Shown here: in pieces, positions 1-10,658 of the stretch
How positions within the stretch are numbered: the stretch's first letter is position 1
Layout of the letters: each line of letters begins with the position of its first letter
Source of the DNA: Pelagerythrobacter sp041912895
GTDB taxonomy: Bacteria > Pseudomonadota > Alphaproteobacteria > Sphingomonadales > Sphingomonadaceae
Direction: 5' to 3'
Length of the DNA: 64,000 nucleotides
Assembly (NCBI RefSeq): GCF_041912895.1
Contig: NZ_JAYSGI010000001.1
Coordinates: 744,001-808,000, forward strand
Notes under the pieces: generated by a model
Seen by the model: only the letters and a program-made list of their open reading frames with translations
Database searches by the model: none
What the model was told of the DNA's origin: nothing
Translations under genes and position numbers: made by a program

Positions 1-1
1 C

Positions 2-2395
<2,394 letters not shown>

Positions 2396-2430
2396 ACGAT
2401 CGCATCGCGCCGATCGCAGGGGAGGACAAT

Positions 2431-5058
2431 ATGACCAAGACCAAATTCGCCGGAGCGCTCGGCACCATGTTGCTGTGTTCGGTCGCCGCCGTTCCCGCCT
2501 ACGCGCAGACCGCACCGGCGAACGATCCCGCAACCGAGACGCAGGAAGCGGACGATGACGATGGCGTGATCATCGTCACCGCCAACCGCCGCGAGGAAAA
2601 CCTGCAAGATGTCTCCGGCGTCGTTCAGGCGCTCGATGCCGAGCAACTGCGGCAGGACGGGATATCCGAGCTGCGCCAGCTGCAGATCGCCGTGCCCGGT
2701 CTCAGCATCGCCAACCAGGAAGGCAACGTCGAGATCTTCATCCGCGGCGTGGGTTCGGCGAACAACACCGAGCTGGGCGACCCGGGCGCCGCGCCGCACC
2801 TCAACGGCACCTACATCCCTCGGCCGCGCGGGCTCGGCCTGATGTTCTACGACCTCGAACGGGTCGAAGTGAACAAGGGCCCGCAAGGCACGTTGTACGG
2901 CCGCAACGCGCTGGCCGGCACGCTGAACATCATCACTGCCAAGCCCCGGCTGGGCGAGTTCGGTGGCTATGCGCAGGCGGAGATCGCCAACCGCTCGTCA
3001 TACGGCGCGGAAGGCGCGCTGAACGTGCCGCTGGGCGACACGATCGCGATGCGCGCGGCCGGGTACTACATCAACCGCGACTACGGCTTCCGCAACGTCT
3101 CCACCGGCGAGCAGGCGCGCAACCTCAAGCCCGCCGGGCTGGAGGAGAACTACGCCGGGCGTCTCTCGCTGCTGTGGGAGCCCGACGACCGCCTCAGCGT
3201 CTCGATCGTCGGGGATTACGGCAAGGAAACCGGCACCGGCTATCCGGGCGCGAACATTTACAGTGCGGTGATCGCCACCGGTCTGCGGCCCGACAAGCTC
3301 GACCTCAAGGATGTCGTCTATCGCGGAATGCAGGGCGATATGGAGAACGAGCTGTGGGGCGTTCAGGGCAAGATCAATTACGATTTCGGCAGCTTCACCG
3401 GTGAAGTGACCGGCAGCTACCGCTCGGTCGATTTCTACCAGGCGAACGCCAGCAGCGAAGGCATCGACCATCCGGGCCGCGACCTCGACGGGTTCCAGTA
3501 CGACAACTTCTCGAACAACTTCTGGCAGTCGCGCTCCAAGAGCCAGGTCTACGAGGCGCGCCTGTTCGCCAACGACGATCAGCGCTTCCGCTGGAACGTG
3601 GGCGGGTTCTACTTCACCGAGGATCAGGCCGTCGGCTATCTCGCCTTGGCCGACCGCGGCTACTGCTGCTACTCGGGCACCGAGTTCACCATGCCCGACG
3701 TCGACGGTGAGAGCTTCGCCTTCTATGGCGACGGAACGTACGACGTGACCGACCGCCTGCGGTTCCTCGCCGGCATCCGCTACACCGAGGAAAAGAAATC
3801 GCGCTACGGCATCGGCGGCAACTGGGCGCTGACGCTGGGCGGTGAAGGCTTCGCCTGCTGCTTCAGCACCCGGCTCGGCACCGAAGGCTTCAAGCCCAAC
3901 CTGCTCGACCGTCCGAACTTCGACGTCAGCGGGATCGACACGCTGCAGGGCCGCGCGCAGTTCCTGGTCGAAGGGATCAAGATGCCGGGCCTGCGCGATA
4001 CGCTGATCGACCAGATCGGCTCCATCGCCAACGGCACCAGCCCCAACGGCACCTGCATCGACCGCCCAGATATCGACAACGGCTTCGTCGATTGCCCGGC
4101 AGACGGCGGCTTCAGTTTCGTCGAGCTGACGATCCCCGATCAGCAGATCGGCCAATCGAAGTTCGATTTCGTGGACTGGCGTGCGGGCCTGGAATTCGAT
4201 GTCAGCCCGGACAACATGCTCTACGCCAAGGTTTCGACCGGGCACAAATCTGGCGGCTTCAACGACAGCTTCAACGGATCGACGATCCCGGAAACGTTCA
4301 GCCCCGAAAAGCTGGTCGTCTACGAAATCGGCAGCCGCAACGGGTTCGATGCCTTCGGGCGGCGGGCGATCTTCAACCTGACCGGTTTCTACTACGACTA
4401 TTCCGATCAGGTCTTCCAGGATCTGACCTGCATCAACCTCGACGATTCCCAGACGCCGCCGGTCTGCAACGGCTATTCGCTGGTGAACCGCAACATCGGC
4501 GCCTCGCGCATCTACGGCGCGGAAGCCGAACTGCGGCTGAAACTGCCGGCGAATTACGCGCTGGATCTCAACGCCGCCTACCTCGACACCAAGGTGACCG
4601 AAGGTGTGGTGGCCGATGCCCGCGCGCAGGATTTCGACGCGGGCGGTGAATCGCCGCTGGTCAGCCTGGTGGGCAATCGCCTGCCGCTGGCCTCGAAAAT
4701 GAACCTCAGCGCGCGTCTGTCGCAGTGGTTCGACATCGGGCCGGGCCGGTTCGATTGGCAGGCGCTGCTCAACTACCGCTCGTCGTTTTTCCTCAGCCAG
4801 TTCAACGAAGACGACATCGTCTTCCTCGACGGCACGCGGCAGACCGCGCTGGAGGCCGGCTTCCCCGACCGCCAGAAGGGCTTCGTGACGCTGAACCTCG
4901 GCGCGGGCTATTCGGTCGGCAACTTCCGGCTGGAGGCGTGGGCGAGCAACTTCCTGAACGAGGAGGCATCGCAGAAGGCGCTGGTCGGCTCCGCGCTCAA
5001 CATCCGCTTCCTCAACGACGTGCGTACCTATGGCTTGCGTGCCCGCGTAACCTTCTGA
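2431..5058 (+). CDS. TonB-dependent receptor, probable glucan/oligosaccharide transporter
   Basis: Outer-membrane receptor of 875 residues. The chosen ATG follows a GGGGAGGA ribosome site and opens a signal peptide ending AVPAYAQ; the frame is open further upstream but that part lies inside the GH3 gene. After an acidic linker come a TonB box-like VIIVTANRR, the plug domain (LRQLQIAVPGLSI, IFIRGVGS, VEVNKGPQGTLYGRNALAGTLNIIT) and a beta-barrel ending in the terminal Phe of RARVTF. This is the large sphingomonad TonB receptor family, often paired with glycoside hydrolases. The substrate is inferred only from the GH3 neighbour; a hairpin lies just after the stop. Confidence 0.9.
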   Translation: MTKTKFAGALGTMLLCSVAAVPAYAQTAPANDPATETQEADDDDGVIIVTANRREENLQDVSGVVQALDAEQLRQDGISELRQLQIAVPGLSIANQEGNVEIFIRGVGSANNTELGDPGAAPHLNGTYIPRPRGLGLMFYDLERVEVNKGPQGTLYGRNALAGTLNIITAKPRLGEFGGYAQAEIANRSSYGAEGALNVPLGDTIAMRAAGYYINRDYGFRNVSTGEQARNLKPAGLEENYAGRLSLLWEPDDRLSVSIVGDYGKETGTGYPGANIYSAVIATGLRPDKLDLKDVVYRGMQGDMENELWGVQGKINYDFGSFTGEVTGSYRSVDFYQANASSEGIDHPGRDLDGFQYDNFSNNFWQSRSKSQVYEARLFANDDQRFRWNVGGFYFTEDQAVGYLALADRGYCCYSGTEFTMPDVDGESFAFYGDGTYDVTDRLRFLAGIRYTEEKKSRYGIGGNWALTLGGEGFACCFSTRLGTEGFKPNLLDRPNFDVSGIDTLQGRAQFLVEGIKMPGLRDTLIDQIGSIANGTSPNGTCIDRPDIDNGFVDCPADGGFSFVELTIPDQQIGQSKFDFVDWRAGLEFDVSPDNMLYAKVSTGHKSGGFNDSFNGSTIPETFSPEKLVVYEIGSRNGFDAFGRRAIFNLTGFYYDYSDQVFQDLTCINLDDSQTPPVCNGYSLVNRNIGASRIYGAEAELRLKLPANYALDLNAAYLDTKVTEGVVADARAQDFDAGGESPLVSLVGNRLPLASKMNLSARLSQWFDIGPGRFDWQALLNYRSSFFLSQFNEDDIVFLDGTRQTALEAGFPDRQKGFVTLNLGAGYSVGNFRLEAWASNFLNEEASQKALVGSALNIRFLNDVRTYGLRARVTF

Positions 5059-5066
5059 TCGCGCGA

Positions 5067-5097
5067 CCCGGCCGCCAGCACCGCGCTGGCGGCCGGG
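5067..5097 (+). terminator. Strong hairpin after the TonB receptor gene
   Basis: CCCGGCCGCCAGC pairs perfectly with GCTGGCGGCCGGG around a 5-base loop, 8 bases after the receptor stop codon. There is no T tract, so it may act as a 3'-end stabiliser or a Rho-assisted terminator rather than a classical intrinsic one. Confidence 0.5.
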
Positions 5098-5131
5098 TAC
5101 CGATTACGCAGTGCCTGTACCCAGTCTTGTG

Positions 5132-5216
5132 TGGTGCCCCTGGCCGGACTCGAACCGGCACTCCGTGAGGAACTCGATTTTGAGTCGAGCGCGTCTACCA
5201 ATTCCACCACAGGGGC
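5132..5216 (-). tRNA. tRNA-Leu (anticodon CAA)
   Basis: An 85-base class II tRNA with a long variable arm. The acceptor stem pairs GCCCCTG with CAGGGGC, the anticodon stem CTCGA/TCGAG encloses loop CTCAAAA giving anticodon CAA, the T arm contains GGTTCGAGTCC, and the 3' CCA is encoded. Confidence 0.96.
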
Positions 5217-5269
5217 TCCGGGGCGGGAGCGTTGCCGTTAGCCAGCCGCCGCCGCTTCATCAACGGGAA

Positions 5270-6088
5270 TTACTTCAGCGCCCCTGCCAGCAGCTTGTGC
5301 AGGCGCGAATGCAGCGCATCGTTGGCGGCGAGAACCTGCTTCGCATGGATCGACTGCGAGCGGCCACGATAGTCGCTGACGAAGCCGCCCGCCTCGCGCA
5401 CCAGCAGGCAACCGGCGGCGGTGTCCCAGTCCGCGAGGTCGCTTTCCCAGAAGCCATCGAAGCGGCCAGCGGCGAGCCAGGCGAGATCGAGCGAGGCGGC
5501 GCCGAAGCGGCGGATGCCGGCGACCTGCGGGCCGATCGCGGCGAAGATCCGGCTCCATTCGGCGAAATCGCCGCGGCCGCCGTAGGGGATGCCGGTGGCG
5601 ATCAGCGCATCTGACAGATGCGAGCGCGAGGATACGCGCAGGCGCCCGTCCTTCAGCCATGCGCCGCGGGTCTTCTCGGCCCAGAACGTCTCGTCGGTGA
5701 TCGGCTGGTAGACGACCGCCGCGACCACATCTCCCCAACCCGAGCCGTCGGGTTTCGGCTCCTGCGCCGCGATCGAAACCGCGAAGTGCGGGATGCCGTG
5801 GAGGAAGTTGCTCGTGCCATCCAGCGGATCGACGATCCAGCGCGGCTTGGTCGGATCGCCTTCGATCGTGCCGGCCTCTTCCATCACGAAGCCCCAGTCG
5901 GGACGCGCGTGGAGCAGTTCGTCGTAGATCGTGCGCTCGGCCACCCGGTCGGCCTTGGAGACGAAGTCGGACGGCCCCTTGCGGCTGACCTGGAGGTGTT
6001 CGACTTCGCCGAAGTCGCGCCGCAGACGGCCGCCCGCCTTGCGCGCGGCGCGCTCCATCACGCGAACGAGGCCGGAGAACATGGACAT
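5270..6088 (-). CDS. suhB: Inositol monophosphatase family protein (SuhB-like)
   Basis: A 272-residue Mg-dependent phosphatase of the inositol monophosphatase superfamily. It carries the metal-binding signatures: DFVSKADRVAE, MEEAG (Glu ligand), WIVDPLDGTSNFLHG, and WDTAAGCLLVREAGG near the C terminus. Length matches bacterial SuhB (about 267). It is the last gene of a probable minus-strand operon efp - unknown 117-residue protein - suhB, 21 bases after the preceding stop. In enterobacteria SuhB also assists rRNA antitermination; whether that applies here cannot be told. A second in-frame ATG lies two codons in. Confidence 0.9.
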   Translation of the reverse strand: MSMFSGLVRVMERAARKAGGRLRRDFGEVEHLQVSRKGPSDFVSKADRVAERTIYDELLHARPDWGFVMEEAGTIEGDPTKPRWIVDPLDGTSNFLHGIPHFAVSIAAQEPKPDGSGWGDVVAAVVYQPITDETFWAEKTRGAWLKDGRLRVSSRSHLSDALIATGIPYGGRGDFAEWSRIFAAIGPQVAGIRRFGAASLDLAWLAAGRFDGFWESDLADWDTAAGCLLVREAGGFVSDYRGRSQSIHAKQVLAANDALHSRLHKLLAGALK

Positions 6089-6109
6089 GGTGCTTGTGCT
6101 ATCCCGTAA

Positions 6110-6463
6110 TCAGTCGAGCGCGATCTGGATCGATCGCGCGGTCAGTTCGATCTCGCCCCAGCCGCTCGAGATATTGGCGTAATCGCCCTCGATTGTGGCA
6201 GAGTAGATATCGGAGTAATCGACATCGCGCCCGGCTTCGGGCTTCGCCTTGCGCAGCCGCAGGTCGTCGAGGTCGGCGAAGCGGACGAAGCCCTTGCGGT
6301 AGCAGCCTTCGGCCCCGTCTTCCGGCGCGGCGTAGCGCGGATGCCCGTCGAGCAGGTGGAAGTCCATTTCGAGCGTGAGCGACTCGTCGTCGTAGATCAC
6401 GCCGAGGATATAGCTGGTCGGCAGGTCGATGCCGTCCAGCCTGGGATGCCCGCCCGCGCTCAC
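6110..6463 (-). CDS. Conserved hypothetical protein between efp and suhB
   Basis: A 117-residue acidic, cytoplasmic-looking protein without signal peptide or membrane segment. I chose the GTG start two bases after the efp stop codon; the frame remains open upstream only within efp. The sequence has alternating beta-strand-like stretches (TSYILGVIYDDESLTLEMDF, IYSATIEGDYANIS, GEIELTARSIQIAL) resembling small antiparallel beta domains, but I do not recognise the family. Tight spacing suggests co-translation with EF-P and SuhB; function unknown. Confidence 0.75.
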   Translation of the reverse strand: MSAGGHPRLDGIDLPTSYILGVIYDDESLTLEMDFHLLDGHPRYAAPEDGAEGCYRKGFVRFADLDDLRLRKAKPEAGRDVDYSDIYSATIEGDYANISSGWGEIELTARSIQIALD

Positions 6464-6465
6464 GG

Positions 6466-7029
6466 TCAGCCGGCCTTGCCGACGTAGGTCCGCTCGTAGA
6501 CGTCGACCACGATGCGCGTGCCGCTCTCGATATGCGGCGGCACCATCACGCGCACGCCGTTGTCGAGCACCGCCGGCTTGTAGCTGGACGAGGCCGTCTG
6601 CCCCTTCACCACCGCATCGGCTTCGACGATATCGGCCTCGACCTGTTCGGGCAGCGCGACCGAAATCGGCTTCTCGTCCCACAGTTCGAGCGTCACCTGC
6701 ATCCCGTCCTGCAGGAACGGGCGCGCATCGCCGAGCAGGTCGCTGGGCAGGTTGATCTGTTCATACGTGTCGTTGTCCATGAATACCAGCATGTCGCCGT
6801 CTTCGTAGAGGAACTGGAATTCTTTGGTGTCGAGCCGCACGCGCTCGATCGTGTCGGCACTGCGGAAGCGCACGTTCGTCTTGCGGCCATCCTGCAGGTT
6901 CTTCATTTCGACCTGCATGTAGGCGCCGCCCTTGCCGGGCTGGGTGTGCTGGATCTTGGCGACCTTCCAGATGCCGCCTTCGTATTCGAGGATGTTGCCG
7001 GGACGGATGTCCACGCCGGAGATCTTCAT
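6466..7029 (-). CDS. efp: Translation elongation factor P
   Basis: A 187-residue EF-P, which enters stalled ribosomes and promotes peptide-bond formation at polyproline stretches. Domain I carries the loop TQPGKGGAY with Lys33, equivalent to the lysine that is modified in E. coli EF-P; domain II and III signatures follow (YEQINLPSDLLGD, SYKPAVLDNGVRVMVPPHI, GTRIVVDVYERTYVGKAG). The ATG begins MKISGVDIRPGNI, the standard N terminus. No EpmA/EpmB modification genes are in the window. First gene of the operon with the 117-residue protein and suhB. Confidence 0.97.
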   Translation of the reverse strand: MKISGVDIRPGNILEYEGGIWKVAKIQHTQPGKGGAYMQVEMKNLQDGRKTNVRFRSADTIERVRLDTKEFQFLYEDGDMLVFMDNDTYEQINLPSDLLGDARPFLQDGMQVTLELWDEKPISVALPEQVEADIVEADAVVKGQTASSSYKPAVLDNGVRVMVPPHIESGTRIVVDVYERTYVGKAG

Positions 7030-7163
7030 GGTTCAAGGAGCCTTCGTTTGAGGGGCGGACCTCGATCAGGGCCGCCCGCGATCGCGCGCCGCGCCTTAGC
7101 CGAGCCGCCGCGCGCGGGCAAGGTCGCTGGCGCGCGCGTGCCCGCGATGATAGGGGCTGGCCC

Positions 7164-7523
7164 ATGACAGGCATCCGATATGCGATCGCGCTGGCTTCGG
7201 CGCTGGCAGCCGCGGGCGCGATGGCCGCGCCCGGGGGCAAGCTCGGGACGATCCCCCAGGGGCGTTACCAATGTTCGATGCCGGGCGATGCCGCCGGAAA
7301 GGCGTGGCGGGACATTGCCAACGAAGGCTTCACCATCGGCACCGGCTCGACTTATCGCACTGCTAACGGTTCGGGGACGTATTTGCTCACCGGGACCAAA
7401 CTCGTCTTCACACGCGGCCCGCTCAAGGGCGAACGGTTCACCCAGACCGGCAGCGCCACGCTGCGCCAGATGGGCAAGGACGGCGCTCCGGGCCGAATGC
7501 GCTGCGTTCGCGAAGGGCGCTAG
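7164..7523 (+). CDS. Hypothetical secreted protein
   Basis: A 119-residue protein with a signal peptide (hydrophobic IALASALAAAGAMAA) followed by a small mature domain with two cysteines, one in YQCSMPGDAAGKAW and one in RMRCVREGR, which could form a disulfide in the periplasm. Beta-strand-like repeats (TGTKLVFTRGPLKGERF) are visible. I do not recognise the family. It converges with the M23 peptidase gene and shares a CTAG in which both stop codons are read. Confidence 0.75.
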   Translation: MTGIRYAIALASALAAAGAMAAPGGKLGTIPQGRYQCSMPGDAAGKAWRDIANEGFTIGTGSTYRTANGSGTYLLTGTKLVFTRGPLKGERFTQTGSATLRQMGKDGAPGRMRCVREGR

Positions 7524-8197
7524 CGCCCCGCCCCCTGGCGCCCGGTCAGCAGCGGAAAGGGATTGATCGCGTTGGCCGGCTCCCACCAGTCGGCGTCGGC
7601 GGTCGTGCGCAAGATCGCGAAGTGAAGGTGTGGCGCATCCTGCGGAGCGTTGCCGGTGCTGCCGACCGCCCCCAGCCGCTGGCCACGGCGGATCCGCTGG
7701 CCGTCCTTGAGCCCTTCCGCATAGCGATCGAGGTGGGCGTAGTAATAGATCGTTTCGCCGTCCTGGCCGCGGACATAGATCGTGTTGCCCCCCGCGCCCG
7801 ACTTGAACAGCTTCTCGATCCGACCCGGCGCCGCCGCGACGACCGTGGTGCCACGCGGCGCCATGATGTCGATCGCTTCGTGCAGCCGGGTGCCATCGCC
7901 GCGCTCGTCGGTGAAGGTGTCGGTGAGGTCGGCGGCGCGAATGTTCAGCACCGGGATCAGCAGATCCCTCGCGGCGGCAGCGGCAGGCCGCTCGGCCGTG
8001 CGCGAATCGATCGCCGCCGCGGCGCCGGTATCGGTCGCGACGGGGCTGGGCGCCGCTTCAGCCGGCTGCGTGGTCTCGCGTTCGCCCTCGCTGTCGGCGT
8101 AGCGCACAAAGCTGCCGCCCGCGACGATCCACACCGCCGAGGTCAGCGTCGCCGTGACCACTATCGTCAGAACCCGGTCGAGAACGTTGAGCGCCAT
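7520..8197 (-). CDS. M23 family metallopeptidase (LytM domain)
   Basis: A 225-residue inner-membrane-anchored or exported protein: an N-terminal hydrophobic segment (about residues 9-30) followed by a low-complexity linker and an M23/LytM domain. Zinc-site motifs are present: LHEAIDIMAP (H-x3-D) and APHLHFAI (HxH). This suggests an active peptidoglycan endopeptidase rather than an EnvC/NlpD-type dead homologue. The ATG sits 2 bases after the stop of the L,D-transpeptidase gene, so the two cell-wall enzymes are very likely co-translated. Confidence 0.92.
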   Translation of the reverse strand: MALNVLDRVLTIVVTATLTSAVWIVAGGSFVRYADSEGERETTQPAEAAPSPVATDTGAAAAIDSRTAERPAAAAARDLLIPVLNIRAADLTDTFTDERGDGTRLHEAIDIMAPRGTTVVAAAPGRIEKLFKSGAGGNTIYVRGQDGETIYYYAHLDRYAEGLKDGQRIRRGQRLGAVGSTGNAPQDAPHLHFAILRTTADADWWEPANAINPFPLLTGRQGAGR

Positions 8198-8198
8198 A

Positions 8199-9386
8199 TC
8201 AGGCTTCGAATAGCACGTTCGTGCGCCCCGTCACCATTTCCGCGAGCCGCGCCGCATCCCAGTTGGTCAGCCGCACGCAGCCGTGGCTCTGGGTCCGCCC
8301 GATCGCCTGCGGTTCGGGCGTGCCGTGGATACCGTAGTGATCCTTCGAGAGATCGATCCACACCACCCCGACCGGGCTGTTGGGGCCGGGGGGAAGCTGT
8401 TGCTTCTCTTCGTGATCGGGCACGTCCCAGAACAGCGCCGGATCGTAGGCGAACTTGGGGTTGAACGAGATGCCGTTCACGTCCCATTCGCCGAGCGGCA
8501 GCGGATCGTGCTGCGAGCCCGAGGTGACGGTGAACAGCGCGACGAGCTTGTCGTCCGCATTGTAGGCGCGCAGCGTGCCCTTCGACTTGCTGACCACGAC
8601 CCGCGCGGCCTCGGGCTGTTCGCTGCCGACCCCGAGCGATTGCAGCGTACGCTGCCAGTCGGGATTGTCGATCGCGCCGGGCTGGATACGGTCGGCGCCG
8701 ATATTGGGGACGCGGATTAGCTGACCAGCAGCGAATGTCGAGCGCGGTTCGGCATCGGCGGTGTCCGATGCGGTCGGTGTCGGCGTGGGTGAAGCGGGCG
8801 TATCCGGCGGCGCCGCGCCGGCGGGCCTTCCGCCCGGATTGAGCGTGCGTAGCACCTCCACGGTCGTATGGAAGCGTTCCGCGAGTTTCTCGTCGAGAGT
8901 TTCGTAGCCCAGCCGGTCGAGTTCGGCTTGGTCTGCCGGGTCCTCGGGCATCTCGGCGAAGGTCAGCGCGCCCCACGATTCGGGAATGCGGACGATACGC
9001 GTGGCCGGAATGTTGTCCCACCTGGCGAGCGCGCGGCGGGTGTCGTCGTCGAGCTCGCCGGTGACTTCCAGCGTGTTGGCTTCCTGAAACCCGCGCAACG
9101 CATTCTCGGTGCTGAGACCGATCCGGCCGTCGATCACGCCCGGGCCGAAGCCCTGGCGATCGAGCACGACCTGAACCTGCATCATCGGGCGCGCATCGGT
9201 ATCGCGGATTTCCGGCACCACGAAGTCGCCCTGCCCCGGATCGTGCGAGGCCATCGCATCGGCGAGATTGCCGTCGGCCCTCTCCGCGCTGGCGGCGGTC
9301 TCGCTACCCGGCTCGTCGGGATCGGTCCCGTTGAACCCGCATGCAGAAAGGGCGAGCAGGGAAGCAGCGGCGATCAGGTGGCGCAT
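8199..9386 (-). CDS. Lipoprotein L,D-transpeptidase (YkuD) with peptidoglycan-binding domain
   Basis: A 395-residue protein that starts with a lipoprotein signal (LLALSAC, Cys16). A PG_binding_1 domain lies around residues 70-120 (DGRIGLSTENALRGFQEAN), then a Thr/Pro/Ala-rich linker, and a YkuD catalytic domain at about 245-395 with HGTPEP and the active-site signature SHGCVRLTNWDA. The Cys of SHGC is the acyl-acceptor nucleophile that forms 3-3 crosslinks or attaches proteins to peptidoglycan. Lipid anchoring would place it at the membrane, adjacent in function to the M23 hydrolase encoded immediately downstream. Confidence 0.94.
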   Translation of the reverse strand: MRHLIAAASLLALSACGFNGTDPDEPGSETAASAERADGNLADAMASHDPGQGDFVVPEIRDTDARPMMQVQVVLDRQGFGPGVIDGRIGLSTENALRGFQEANTLEVTGELDDDTRRALARWDNIPATRIVRIPESWGALTFAEMPEDPADQAELDRLGYETLDEKLAERFHTTVEVLRTLNPGGRPAGAAPPDTPASPTPTPTASDTADAEPRSTFAAGQLIRVPNIGADRIQPGAIDNPDWQRTLQSLGVGSEQPEAARVVVSKSKGTLRAYNADDKLVALFTVTSGSQHDPLPLGEWDVNGISFNPKFAYDPALFWDVPDHEEKQQLPPGPNSPVGVVWIDLSKDHYGIHGTPEPQAIGRTQSHGCVRLTNWDAARLAEMVTGRTNVLFEA

Positions 9387-9471
9387 CGGGTTCTCCGGAC
9401 ATACGGGACGCGACCCGCCCCTGCGCTGCGAAAACGCGCCATGCCCGGAATGTATCCGTCCGCCGCCCGGC

Positions 9472-10107
9472 TTACGGCGCGGAGGCCTGCCCGATCGCGC
9501 GGTGAAACTCGCGCACCGCTTCGGCTTCGTTTCCGCTGCCCCAGACGGCGTGGCTCACCGCGAGGAAATCGGCGCCGGCCGCGACCAGCGGCGCGCAGTT
9601 GGCCGGGGTGATCCCGCCGATCGCGACGCACGGTATTTCGAACAGGCCTTGCCACCATGCGAGCAACTCGGGTTCGGGCCGGTGCTCGCTTTCCTTGGTT
9701 TCGCTGGGGAAGAAGCTGCCGAACGCAACGTAGTCCGCCCCTGCCTCGCCCGCTTCCATCGCGAGATGGCGCGATGCATGGCAGGTGACGCCGATTTGCG
9801 CAGTGCGGCCCAGCGCCTCGCGCGCCTCCGCCGGGGAGCCGTCGCCCTGCCCCAGATGTATGCCGTCCGCTTCAAGCCGCCTGGCGAGCGCGATCGAATC
9901 GTTGACGATGAAGGCGCAATCGCGCGCGGCGCAGATTTCCTGCAGCGGCGCAGCGAGCCGCGCGGCCTCGTGCTGGTCGAGCCCCTTCACGCGAAACTGG
10001 AAGGCGGCGACCGGCCCCGCCGCGAGCACGCGTTCGAGCCGGTCGGGGAAATCGCCGCCCACGTCGAGCGGGGAGATCAGATAGAGTTGCGTGGCTGGTT
10101 CGGTCAT
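9472..10107 (-). CDS. thiE: Thiamine phosphate synthase
   Basis: A 211-residue TIM-barrel enzyme that joins HMP-pyrophosphate and carboxythiazole phosphate into thiamine phosphate. Characteristic motifs: AAFQFRVKG, FIVNDSIALA, GIHLGQGDG, ADYVAFGSFFPSETK and AIGGITPAN. Length is typical. It stands alone, divergent from the lipoprotein gene at 10187 with 79 bases between them. I looked for a TPP riboswitch upstream and saw none of the THI-box core. Confidence 0.94.
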   Translation of the reverse strand: MTEPATQLYLISPLDVGGDFPDRLERVLAAGPVAAFQFRVKGLDQHEAARLAAPLQEICAARDCAFIVNDSIALARRLEADGIHLGQGDGSPAEAREALGRTAQIGVTCHASRHLAMEAGEAGADYVAFGSFFPSETKESEHRPEPELLAWWQGLFEIPCVAIGGITPANCAPLVAAGADFLAVSHAVWGSGNEAEAVREFHRAIGQASAP

Positions 10108-10186
10108 CGTGTGGTGGGATAGTGCGACGGAGGGGATTCGTCACGCGTTCAGGACCGAGAAAGCGGGCTCGCGCGTTACTCCGCCG

Positions 10187-10588
10187 ATGAACCGCATTCT
10201 CGCCCTCGCCGCTCCGGCGCTCGCCGCGCTGCCGCTCGCAGCCTGCACCGTCGTCCCCGACGCCCCCGCCGTCGCGCGCACCCCGATGCCCGAGCGCTAC
10301 GCCGTGCCGATCGACCAGCCGGTGCGGGTGGGCGATCTGGTGGTGACGCCCAAGGCGGTGGTCGAGGACAGCCGCTGCCCCGAAAACGCGCGCTGCGTCT
10401 GGGCCGGGCGGCTGATCGTCAAGACACGGATCGACGGCGACGGCTGGCGCGACACGACCGATATCACGCTGGGCGAAACCTTCGGCACGCACGGCCGGGT
10501 GATCGCCCTCGTTTCGGGCATTCCCGAGAAGCGCGCCGACCGCGAGACCGACCCGCGCCAGTATCGCTTCGTCTACGAGATGCGCTAA
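10187..10588 (+). CDS. Hypothetical lipoprotein
   Basis: A 133-residue protein. I start at the ATG beginning MNRILALAAPALAALPLAAC, which gives a clean lipobox (LAAC) with Cys20; the open frame extends further upstream but without a credible signal. The mature part contains DSRCPENARCVWAGRL, a two-cysteine motif seen in small sphingomonad exported proteins, and beta-strand-like segments. No known catalytic motif is visible. Likely periplasm-facing lipoprotein of unknown role. Confidence 0.75.
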   Translation: MNRILALAAPALAALPLAACTVVPDAPAVARTPMPERYAVPIDQPVRVGDLVVTPKAVVEDSRCPENARCVWAGRLIVKTRIDGDGWRDTTDITLGETFGTHGRVIALVSGIPEKRADRETDPRQYRFVYEMR

Positions 10589-10590
10589 TC

Positions 10591-10658
10591 CTCCCCGGTA
10601 CGGGGAGGGGGACCGCGGCGCGCAGCGCCGGCACGCGCCGCCGCTTAGAAGATTTTTT
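10591..10658. terminator. Hairpins between convergent lipoprotein gene and fba
   Basis: Two hairpins lie here: CTCCCCG-GTA-CGGGGAG (10591-10607), which looks like the sphingomonad CTCCCC...GGGGAGG repeat unit, and GCGGCGCG/CGCGCCGC (10615-10641), followed after a few bases by six T residues at 10653-10658. The second could terminate the plus-strand lipoprotein transcript; the fba stop codon touches the T tract. Confidence 0.45.

Noticed and set aside
10108..10186. TPP riboswitch upstream of thiE
   Set aside because: The gap is short and the THI-box core is not found.
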